Origin: Nephrocerus scutellatus
Lineage: Eukaryota; Arthropoda; Insecta; Diptera; Pipunculidae
Reading direction: 5' to 3'
Assembly (NCBI GenBank): GCA_947095585.1
Contig: OX352763.1
Coordinates: 101,163,908 to 101,227,907, forward strand
Length of the DNA: 64,000 nucleotides
The position numbers and the translations under genes were made by a program. The number at the start of each line of letters is the position of its first letter. Position 1 is the first letter of the stretch. Below the pieces are notes generated by a model. It was not told the DNA's origin. It searched no databases and was given only the letters and a program-made list of their open reading frames with translations. Shown piece after piece: positions 41,001 through 53,000 of this stretch.

Positions 41001-44000
41001 CAATAAACACTGGACACCCTACAATGATTACGGATTGCCCAACAAACTATAAGAAAGCCATCAGGAAAGACAAACGCCGGTCTGTGTGGAATTCTGTTAG
41101 TCCATAGATTTGCAAAATTCTGTCCAAAGAAAACACTTGTCCAAACTTTATCGAGATCAGATGGTAGTTGGACAGAATCAACGGCCTAATTTATGAAAAT
41201 TCTAATAAATACCCACACCTTATAGGCTATGCACTCCTGAAGGCCAGGAAAGCTCGTCATACGACGCATCCAATATCATAACCCATGAAAATATTTCCTT
41301 GGCCATTCGCAGTTTTTCTGCGTACAAATCACCCGGCCTTGACAACTTATCATGCCCCAAAAGTCCATTGATGTGTCGACTTATTGGCTGGTAAATATCT
41401 TCAGAAGTTGTAGACAACAACTTAGTTATGTTCCCTGCAGTTGGAGAACAGTTGCACGAGTAGTGTTCATCCCCAAAGCAGACAGAAGGGGTCGTGAATC
41501 TGCCAAATCTACCACATTAGACTAAGTTTTGAAGATACAATTCAGTTCAAAATGAGCCAAATCAGTCGATTCCAGGCCGTTCACAGGAATTGGGAATCTC
41601 TCAGTACACATTGAGGGGAATTTTGCGTAAAGATCTTAGCCTTCACCCTTACAAGATCAAATTCACTCAAGAACCGACCGAGGCCTTTTAAATTAATTAA
41701 AGCGCCGAAACTTCTCCGATAGGGCTCTGCAAAAGTTTGAAGTTCATTTTTGGCTTAATTGGACAGCAACAAACCAACATGTGCTTCAAGAGACTCCAAA
41801 AAGTGGATCTTATTATTGTGGACCGTTTCTATTCGCAGTCTCGTATCTCCAATACACAAGTCTAAATATGAGTTTCCGGAAGGGTAACTTGGTGTAACCG
41901 GTGAGGCGTGGATTTTATACCGGAGGCGTGATTGGACCGTATTTTTGCGTCAATAAAAATGATCGCCATGTTACGTTCAATGGAGTTCGCTATAATGCCG
42001 TGTTGGAAGACTATTTTTGGCCTGAATTGGATGGACTTAACATTAGTAATATGTGTTTCAATCAAGATGGTGCCACATGCCACATAACTGGTCAAAGAAT
42101 TAATTTATTGAAGGGTATGTTCGGTAATTGTATAATCTCGAGGTCCATTTATTTTTATGGGATTACGTTAAATCGTTAGTTTATGCCAAAAAGCCAACAA
42201 CGTAAGATGAACTCAGAAACAATATCGATCGCGAAATTGCCAACGTACCGGCCGATATGTGTGGAAGAGTGCTGGAGAATTGGATCAAAGAATCTATCGC
42301 TGCAAACGTGCTTGCGGTGGTCATATGAACGAGATCGAATTCCATACTTTTATGTTACATGTGTACTATGCACTTGGAATAAATTTCAGCCCGATAACTC
42401 AATTATTCTGTATTTTTATTTAAATACAAATTGAAGGTCCTAATTGAAAAACCTTTCCTTGTTCCTCAACTCTGCTCACAACGTTTGCCATAAATATTGC
42501 TCTTAGTACATGCGGAGATTTAATTGCCTTGCTCTTCGAGCTTTACGCAAAGTAACAACTTATTCCTAACCTAACTTAGCCTAAAGCACGTGCGTGTTTT
42601 CCTTAAATATATAAATATAAAATATACCGAAAAACACGCTGCTTCTTGACGTGCAAAAGAATAGTGTTTGTGGTACACATACACACGTCGCTTATGACGA
42701 CATTGACATAAACTATTACTATTAGTAATTGGCTAAGTCCAAAGACGGCATTTATAAATAACCTTGAGTTACTTTAATTGATAAAAGCGTAATGGTGGAA
42801 ACTAAAAATCGTTGGGTATCGAACGAATACTCGCACTAATATCACGTTCTTTCTTTTGGATGAGCCCTCGTGTTATCATGCCAACTAAATATTCGCAATT
42901 CCAATTGTTTTGTAGCCGCCAAGCACTATCAGCTGGTTATGCTTTGAATTTTGAATGTTCCCGTTTTCTTCCCATTCTTTCAGAATAACAATGATAATTA
43001 GATATCTATACATATACATCTACAAGTACTCATATAAATACTAACATCGGCGAGACGAAAATACAAATGCAAATATATCATCAATACAACATCACATTAT
43101 GGGGGTAGATAGTTTTGTAATTAAATAACAGAACATGTGTTTTTAGATACATATTTTCTCGTACACTTTCAGAACATGTGTTTTTTAGATACATAATTCC
43201 TCGCACACATACATTGCTTAGAGCCAGTTAAACTCTTTAAAAAAAATTAACAACACATCGGAATTTTCTGCTCTTTTTGGTTTTGGTCTTATCGCTTAAT
43301 ATGCTCAAGCAAAAATGGCTGGCTGCTTCTCTCTTTTTGCTTGTGGCTTCTTACTGTATTCTAATCAGCATTCTAATCATGAATTGAATAACTGCTTCAT
43401 TATGAAACATTCGCTCGTTCAGACTACCACCAATACATCACTAATGACACCTGAGAGCCTGAAATCTGAATAAAAATGTATCTTTCTTATTTTATAAGAG
43501 TAATAAAAAGCAAAAGTATTTCTCTTTTCAGTTTCCTGCACAACCTCTCCACCGGTCTTTACCAATCTCTATATTTCTATCTATGGCAGCCTGCCTGCAA
43601 AATTTTTACTTAATTTATGATTTTTTACTTAAGTTTCTAACAACAGTTATTATTAAAATTGCATAGCTATTAAAAAGTTTCAAAGCGTGACTACCTATCA
43701 AAACCCTCATTACCTTACATTGTGCCTTACAAGTTCTCAGAAAGACTTAGGTTTGGGATATGAAGGCCTATTTGGAAAAATTACTAAACAAAAATGGTAT
43801 AAAAGATTTTTTTACGCCAAGATTACATTTGCTTAGAAACGCTATTTGAAATGCCTGCATTTACAAGCCTTTTGAACATTTACGTTTATGAGCTGTGCAA
43901 TGGAAGTTCAACTAGTGAGCGGCAAAGATACCATGAACTTTATACCAACCAACGACTTCCTAGTGAAGTAGTATTTGGAAATACGTATCGAAGGCTTCGA

Positions 44001-47000
44001 GATCGGGATCACTTTAAAATATATATGCCTATAGGAAACTCATGCATGAGGATGACAAATGCCAGCAGCACTGCACCTGCAAAGTTTCAAGCTGTAGCTT
44101 TTAATCAGCTTGATGATGATGACGATGATATGCCTGGCAAATGTAATTTTATTGAGGAAACACTTCTAAGTTATGGACATTTGAATTTAGAAATAATTTT
44201 GTTTAATTCCGCGTTTGTAATGGGAGAGGCAATCGATGATATCTCACCCGAGAAACTTTCCACTTTCTCATCAATTTGGATTTTATTTAAACGATCATTA
44301 TATTACATGTTTCTTGTGCAGAGTTTTTGTTTGATGTAACTAAACGATGAAGATTTGTTTAACGAACTTTGTCTAAATGTGGTCCAAATTGGTTTTCTGA
44401 GCGTTCAATGAAAAGGAGAGGACTCATCGAGGCTCGTCTGTCTGAATTGGCGATGGACCATCTCTTGAGTAAGGCACAAAGTCTATCAGTCTCGTTCGAC
44501 TGCTCCGAGTTCTTCAGCGGCATTCGGGTCATCAGGTGTGAGGAGTTTCTAAGTCTCTAAGTTTCCTTGGCGAGTGCGTTGCTAAGATTGGCAACGCCTA
44601 TGAGAGCTTGAAGATCAAGCTCATTTCCGTCAGAGAGATTTCGAGAAGGTCGAGGGCTTGCATCTGGCTACCTAAGATGGAGGTGGACAACGAAAAGGTC
44701 CTCCAATGTCTCAGGCTGGAAAATCCGGTCCCAATGGGGAACTGAAGCGTGTTAAAAGCCGAAGAGCCGTTGCATAGCAACATGTTATTGGTACTTATCA
44801 TTAATGAGGAGTGGCTGGAAGCTCTAGATAGAGCGGGACATATGCTCAGGTTTGGCATTAGGCATGCCAACTTGAACGTTTTCCGGATCCTGTTGAGGAA
44901 GATCCCGAGGAGGACGCGGCCTCTGGTTTGTTAGTGGGTCTAAATATAGATGGAGGTCCCTGATGCTCACCCAACCCTGCAATGGCGACGATGTCTAAGG
45001 CACTGCAGATCAACCTGAAGCACTCGAGGTATTCCTAAGAGCGGAAAACGTAGACATCGTATTGATACAAAAACCATGGGTCAGAGGAACAGACGTCATG
45101 GGTCTTTGCTACAAAGAGTGTAACCTCTTCTACAAAAAAGACAACGGTAAGCCAAGATCTTGCGTCTTATTTAAGAAACATATTAACGCTTTCCGTATGA
45201 GGAGCCCGTACCGCCTGAGGCAATCCAGAACAACGTCCTCATGGGGTGTGATGCCAATGCTAGACACAGCCTCTAGGGAAGCACGCAAGCCAATGAGCGG
45301 GGTAAGTTTCTTTTTGATTTTCTTATAAATTCTAACCTTAAGATTTGTTATACTGGTAGAACTCCAACCTTTACTTTTCCGAGTTTGGATATAGAGGATG
45401 GGAGGAGGTAATAGATATTACCTTGATTACTAACAACTTTTACTTCAGGCTTAACAGCTGGACAGTTCTTTATTTAATTTTTTATTAAGTTCTTTAAATT
45501 GAATCAGGTACGACCGCGGATGTAGATTCCAAAACAAAGCTTTTTAAAGCATCCATGGATACTGCTATGAAATTCGCATGTCCAATTATTCGTAGCAAAA
45601 TAAAGCACCCACCTTGGTGGAGTGAAGAGCTGAACAATCTTAGAAGAATGTCTAGAACTATGTTCAATATCTGATATACCAATAAACACTGGACACCCTA
45701 CAATGATTACGGATTGCCCAACAAACTATAAGAAAGCCATCAGGAAAGACAAACGCCGGTCTGTGTGGAATTCTGTTAGTCCATAGATTTGCAAAATTCT
45801 GTCCAAAGAAAACACTTGTCCAAACTTTATCGAGATCAGATGGTAGTTGGACAGAATCAACGGCCTAATTTATGAAAATTCTAATAAATACCCACACCTT
45901 ATAGGCTATGCACTCCTGAAGGCCAGGAAAGCTCGTCATACGACGCATCCAATATCATAACCCATGAAAATATTTCCTTGGCCATTCGCAGTTTTTCTGC
46001 GTACAAATCACCCGGCCTTGACAACTTATCATGCCCCAAAAGTCCATTGATGTGTCGACTTATTGGCTGGTAAATATCTTCAGAAGTTGTAGACAACAAC
46101 TTAGTTATGTTCCCTGCAGTTGGAGAACAGTTGCACGAGTAGTGTTCATCCCCAAAGCAGACAGAAGGGGTCGTGAATCTGCCAAATCTACCACATTAGA
46201 CTAAGTTTTGAAGATACAATTCAGTTCAAAATGAGCCAAATCAGTCGATTCCAGGCCGTTCACAGGAATTGGGAATCTCTCAGTACACATTGAGGGGAAT
46301 TTTGCGTAAAGATCTTAGCCTTCACCCTTACAAGATCAAATTCACTCAAGAACCGACCGAGGCCTTTTAAATTAATTAAAGCGCCGAAACTTCTCCGATA
46401 GGGCTCTGCAAAAGTTTGAAGTTCATTTTTGGCTTAATTGGACAGCAACAAACCAACATGTGCTTCAAGAGACTCCAAAAAGTGGATCTTATTATTGTGG
46501 ACCGTTTCTATTCGCAGTCTCGTATCTCCAATACACAAGTCTAAATATGAGTTTCCGGAAGGGTAACTTGGTGTAACCGGTGAGGCGTGGATTTTATACC
46601 GGAGGCGTGATTGGACCGTATTTTTGCGTCAATAAAAATGATCGCCATGTTACGTTCAATGGAGTTCGCTATAATGCCGTGTTGGAAGACTATTTTTGGC
46701 CTGAATTGGATGGACTTAACATTAGTAATATGTGTTTCAATCAAGATGGTGCCACATGCCACATAACTGGTCAAAGAATTAATTTATTGAAGGGTATGTT
46801 CGGTAATTGTATAATCTCGAGGTCCATTTATTTTTATGGGATTACGTTAAATCGTTAGTTTATGCCAAAAAGCCAACAACGTAAGATGAACTCAGAAACA
46901 ATATCGATCGCGAAATTGCCAACGTACCGGCCGATATGTGTGGAAGAGTGCTGGAGAATTGGATCAAAGAATCTATCGCTGCAAACGTGCTTGCGGTGGT

Positions 47001-50000
47001 CATATGAACGAGATCGAATTCCATACTTTTATGTTACATGTGTACTATGCACTTGGAATAAATTTCAGCCCGATAACTCAATTATTCTGTATTTTTATTT
47101 AAATACAAATTGAAGGTCCTAATTGAAAAACCTTTCCTTGTTCCTCAACTCTGCTCACAACGTTTGCCATAAATATTGCTCTTAGTACATGCGGAGATTT
47201 AATTGCCTTGCTCTTCGAGCTTTACGCAAAGTAACAACTTATTCCTAACCTAACTTAGCCTAAAGCACGTGCGTGTTTTCCTTAAATATATAAATATAAA
47301 ATATACCGAAAAACACGCTGCTTCTTGACGTGCAAAAGAATAGTGTTTGTGGTACACATACACACGTCGCTTATGACGACATTGACATAAACTATTACTA
47401 TTAGTAATTGGCTAAGTCCAAAGACGGCATTTATAAATAACCTTGAGTTACTTTAATTGATAAAAGCGTAATGGTGGAAACTAAAAATCGTTGGGTATCG
47501 AACGAATACTCGCACTAATATCACGTTCTTTCTTTTGGATGAGCCCTCGTGTTATCATGCCAACTAAATATTCGCAATTCCAATTGTTTTGTAGCCGCCA
47601 AGCACTATCAGCTGGTTATGCTTTGAATTTTGAATGTTCCCGTTTTCTTCCCATTCTTTCAGAATAACAATGATAATTAGATATCTATACATATACATCT
47701 ACAAGTACTCATATAAATACTAACATCGGCGAGACGAAAATACAAATGCAAATATATCATCAATACAACATCACATTATGGGGGTAGATAGTTTTGTAAT
47801 TAAATAACAGAACATGTGTTTTTAGATACATATTTTCTCGTACACTTTCAGAACATGTGTTTTTTAGATACATAATTCCTCGCACACATACATTGCTTAG
47901 AGCCAGTTAAACTCTTTAAAAAAAATTAACAACACATCGGAATTTTCTGCTCTTTTTGGTTTTGGTCTTATCGCTTAATATGCTCAAGCAAAAATGGCTG
48001 GCTGCTTCTCTCTTTTTGCTTGTGGCTTCTTACTGTATTCTAATCAGCATTCTAATCATGAATTGAATAACTGCTTCATTATGAAACATTCGCTCGTTCA
48101 GACTACCACCAATACATCACTAATGACACCTGAGAGCCTGAAATCTGAATAAAAATGTATCTTTCTTATTTTATAAGAGTAATAAAAAGCAAAAGTATTT
48201 CTCTTTTCAGTTTCCTGCACAACCTCTCCACCGGTCTTTACCAATCTCTATATTTCTATCTATGGCAGCCTGCCTGCAAAATTTTTACTTAATTTATGAT
48301 TTTTTACTTAAGTTTCTAACAACAGTTATTATTAAAATTGCATAGCTATTAAAAAGTTTCAAAGCGTGACTACCTATCAAAACCCTCATTACCTTACATT
48401 GTGCCTTACAAGTTCTCAGAAAGACTTAGGTTTGGGATATGAAGGCCTATTTGGAAAAATTACTAAACAAAAATGGTATAAAAGATTTTTTTACGCCAAG
48501 ATTACATTTGCTTAGAAACGCTATTTGAAATGCCTGCATTTACAAGCCTTTTGAACATTTACGTTTATGAGCTGTGCAATGGAAGTTCAACTAGTGAGCG
48601 GCAAAGATACCATGAACTTTATACCAACCAACGACTTCCTAGTGAAGTAGTATTTGGAAATACGTATCGAAGGCTTCGAGATCGGGATCACTTTAAAATA
48701 ACCCGGGAGCTCCGCAATTAAGAAGAATTTCTACTGATGAAAGACTACTGGAAGCTGTTACAACTGGGCCATCAATCAGCATAATACGCTTATCTTTGCA
48801 ATTCAATGTTTCCAGACATACAATTTCTAATGTACTGCATGGAGAAAATCTTTATCCATACCACCATACACCTGAACAAGAACTGCTTCTCGTTGATTTG
48901 AAAAAGAGACTTGAGTTTTCTAACTGGTTACTGAAGAGGAACTTGGATGACCAGTTCTTTATCAGGATTATTTGGACTAATGAATCTCAATTTACAAGGG
49001 ATCACAAATTTTCACAATCTTCATACATGGGCTGCGGAAAATACGCACAAAAGGAGACAGTCGTCATTTCAACACAAATTCAACGTCAATATGTGGGCAG
49101 CTGTATTTGGAAACAAGTTTATCGGCCCCTTTAAACTACCACCCAGGCTGAATTATCTGGAGTTTTTACGAAATGATATACCAGAACTATTCATTAGTCT
49201 CCTACCGGTACTTGGAAAAGTGCTGGAGAGAGTAATGGTATGAAGGCTTGATGATGTTGCGGCCAGGTTGGTGTCTGACAGGCAATACGGCTTCAAAACT
49301 GGGAAAGGCACTGAAGATGCATGGCTGTATGTAAAAGACAGCGTACATAGCATTGCAAGTCGATACTCACGAAAAAAGACTTAATGGAAGGAATATCCCG
49401 AATAGATAACGAGATCATTAGGCAGATAAGGAATCACTTATTGCGGCCAGCCAAAGCTATAGAAAATGAACTAATATCGGGGCTATTATATCCTAACCCT
49501 GGGCACTTCAGGAGGACTTTGGAGACTGGATACATACCGCCAGAGGCTTTCTTATACCTCGACGCTCTCACTGTAAACTGGGCCTTTGTTCGACGTTAAA
49601 TAATGGGCTCATGTTCGTTTGATAATGTAAATGATATTGTTGACGCACGCAATTTGAGCTTATATTTCTTTCTTAGAAGAACATTCACTCTAACGAAAGA
49701 AAAATAAATTACTTTAGTCATCCAAATCCATTCTAGAACCGAAACTTGAGAACAGTAATATGTTTTTATCTAATCTACGCAGAGACAACGTGTCAATCAG
49801 AGAATACCCGGATAAGCGATACAATGCCTGAAGTTAGGAACATCTAATACTAATAATTGGAAGACCAGGATTAGACAGAAGTGACGACGACGACGACGAC
49901 GATGATGACGATATACGTATTAATAATAATAACAAGAATAATAACTGTTGTTTATTTGATCTGAGCCAGAGAAGACTTAATCCATGCCAGTCCAACCAAC

Positions 50001-53000
50001 CCAACAAGACAGTTGCTATCTGCTGCTGCTGTCGATGATGGAAATTCTTGGCAATCATATTTCTTCTAATAATAATATGTATCAATTATATTTCCAGACG
50101 AATTTCGAATCGAATCGAATACGAAATTATTACTGAGAGACACTGATGAGAATTCCCAATCCAAATATTAGTGAAGCATTCCAATTATTATCGAATTGAA
50201 TAAATCAATAAAATAATCAAAATGCCATAATTACCCAGGGAGGCGATAATGTACTGTACATGGAGATGGAAATGGTATGAGTGTTGGTATAAGATTTTCG
50301 AGCTATTGTACATGTTCAATGCAATCTGTGTGCACAGAAAATGCATAAATAAGTATTCCGACATGTTTGTGTACCCACGTGTGCACCGGAAACGAGAGGA
50401 GCAGTGAAGGGGTTTAATATTGAGCACGATTATTAATTAGTCAAATTTATGCACCGAAATTGCCGAATTCATGTTATTCACGCGCGCTTTACTCTACTGG
50501 ATGGATGGAGGGAAAGGAAGAAAGAGCTAATGTATGTTTTAGTCTAAATCCGCCGCAAGAAGGATACAACAGCAAGAACAACAAGACGACGTTTATATGC
50601 GTATGTACATCCGCCAAGTAGACATAATATAATTATGTATTATAGATATCTACCCGTAGACAGCATCACGCCATTCAAATTGCAATCTACCAAGCAACTC
50701 GTGAATGGTGCATTATGCAATTGCCGTCCAACGCAGAGGCTACGATTATCAGTGTGTTGCGCGGATTGGTATTTTGGCAATTGAAGATTCCATCTTCTTG
50801 TTGGGATAAACAGAGTGGTGGCAAGAAGGATGGCTTTAGTCCCAGAAGCTCTTTCTCCTTCTAAAGAGCACTCCACCGCAAGTTGGTGAAATGCGTTTCA
50901 TTTATCATTGCATTGTTCCATACATTCGTCGCCTGGTTAACATATATGAGTGCACAGAATCATATATTAAGTATATAACTAAGTATGTGTGTTTGTCACT
51001 AACGAAGGCACACATAATGCATCCAATTGAAGATCTATTAATTTTATTACAAGTCATCAATAAATATTAACAACTGCTTCATAAAGTGTGGTGTGCTTAT
51101 TTATTGCCATTTGCGTGGAAGGCATGGTGTCATGCTTATGCGATACAAGCAGTCCAAAGTCACGACAAAATAATTTCTGTTGTCTCTGGAGAAAAGCGAA
51201 AATCTCTCTCGAGGTTTTTTTTTGTTTTTTTTTATAATGTGCACACGCTTAAGGGGTTTGCACCCTTATAATGCTTAGCACAGCGTGGGCGTTAGGAAAT
51301 TAGGGAGAGGAAAATATGAGATGTCTATGCACGCGTGTCTTAAACGACTGCAGATCATATAAATGCGGAAACACAGAATCAGGCAATTCATTCCACATAA
51401 CTATCGTGCGGCTAAAGAAGGAATCTCTGAATTGGTTAGTACGTCCGAAGATAGGCTTAATGGTGGACCCGTGAGCTCGAGTTGACGGGTATTACGGATG
51501 GGTTGGAAAATAGGCGGGATACATCTGGGTATTTCTTTTGAACACCGCTTGTGAAAAAAGCGATAAAACAGTGACAGGCAGGAAACATTCCTACGATGTT
51601 CGAGCGATTCGATTGTTTTCGCGATATGTACGTCACCAATAAGTTTTAACGCGCGGTTCTGAACTCTGTCTAGTAGATGCAATGTGGTCTTGGGAGCACC
51701 TGCCCAGACAATGCAGTTGTATTCAAGTTTAGGGCGAATATACGCCTTGTAAATAGTAGCCAGATCTGAAGGAGAGAAGTACATCTTGCACCGTTTTAGG
51801 AACCTAAGCATCTCGCAGCATTTTTGGCGATGGCAAATATGTGGTCATTCCAACGAAGTTTGTTGTTGACACATCCAGTGAATTGAGAGTTTTTCAGTTT
51901 CTTTGATGCAAGATCTATTCACGGATAAAGGTTGGGGGTTTAAATTACGCTTAGACGACAGAAGACAGCATTGGGTTTTAGAAGCGTTAAATTCAACTCT
52001 TGTTATACTGTCAAGGTCAGAATTTAACGTGCTTAACATACGTTGTTGTTCAAGTTCCACTTGTGACGAAGAGGGACGCGCAGAAAGCGAGAAGTCATAT
52101 GAAAAGCTAAGAGTACTGTCGTCAGCAAAGGAATGGATTGGATTAGAGGTGGTGGATAGGAGATCATTAATGAAAATCAGAAAAAGTGTCGGAGATAAAA
52201 CAGAGCCTTGAGGAACACCGGCGTTTATGCGGTGAACGACCTGGATTGAACGGTCAGAAAGGTAGTTCCTAGTCCAATCGAGCAAGGTGTTAGTATAGAT
52301 ACTAATAGCAAATTTGATTTCAACGCTCATGGCAAATATTTTCTGCTGTCAAACTGTCAGATTCGCAGAAAAAAAAACTGCTACGCGTGAAATTTTTTTT
52401 TGACATGAGCATGCTAATCGAAAATGCCATGCCATAAGATTCCACGGTGTGGCGCAATATACACCGAGTTGTACATACTCCAAAGAAAAAGAAGATATTA
52501 TCGGCGATTTCAAAGGCGTCTTGGAGTGATAGGAAGAGCTGTTTCAGGAGTTGTTAAATGGCCACATGACAGAGGAGTTATAGGATCTACTAATATTAAG
52601 GTCATAGAGCGATAAATGGGTTAAACAACAAAAAAAGCCTCGGTATCTGATGGTAAGACCCCTAAATTAAAATGTTATCATCGCGAAGCTGATGAGTTTT
52701 GGATGACACGCACTATACTAAGCAATTCAAAAAGTATGGTAAGAAAAAAAGTATGATATGACATTAAATCTGATTATGATAGCATAGCCAGAGCAAAACA
52801 AAGCCGTGAGAGAATACGGCATCCTCAATAAACTGACATCACTATGTAGTTCACCATGACCAAGTAAAGATATGCGGATCACTATCAATGAAACTGGCTA
52901 GAGAGGGTGTCGGATTAGCCTGCCGTTTAAAAAGTGATCCGAAAATCTAACATAACAGCAGACGATATGAACATCACTCGTTAAAAGGGATCTACCTTTT

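Larger units (their letters stand above)
39290..43574. repeat. inverted repeat bracketing the first 4.7-kb unit
   Basis: 39290-39327 (tatagagagaccgacggaga and on) is the imperfect reverse complement of 43528-43574. The core gattgtgcaggaaactga pairs with tcagtttcctgcacaacc. A second copy of the right arm is at 48207-48253. Could be terminal repeats of an old DNA element whose interior was replaced. Confidence 0.5.
39346..44021. repeat. 4,676-bp tandem duplication, copy 1
   Basis: Matches 44025-48700 at a constant offset of 4,679 bp. Three filler bases (tat) lie between the copies. By eye I find eight substitutions in the first 605 bp (for example at 39352, 39919 and 39947) and none in the remaining 4 kb. 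Contents: an unidentified ORF-bearing 350 bp, an LOA/I-like ORF1-endonuclease-RT run, a dead IS630/Tc1 transposase, 1.4 kb of unknown DNA and the head of a second transposase gene. The transposase is cut at the junction. Confidence 0.93.
44025..48700. repeat. 4,676-bp tandem duplication, copy 2
   Basis: Second copy of the unit at 39346-44021. Its right edge runs without interruption into the rest of the transposase (48701-49195), so the right breakpoint of the duplicated segment falls inside that transposase. The junction with copy 1 reads actttaaaata, tat, atgcct. Confidence 0.93.

Noticed and set aside
49834..50085. Ser-rich minus-strand ORF
   Set aside because: It is mainly a translated (GAC/GAT)n microsatellite and AT-rich flanks.
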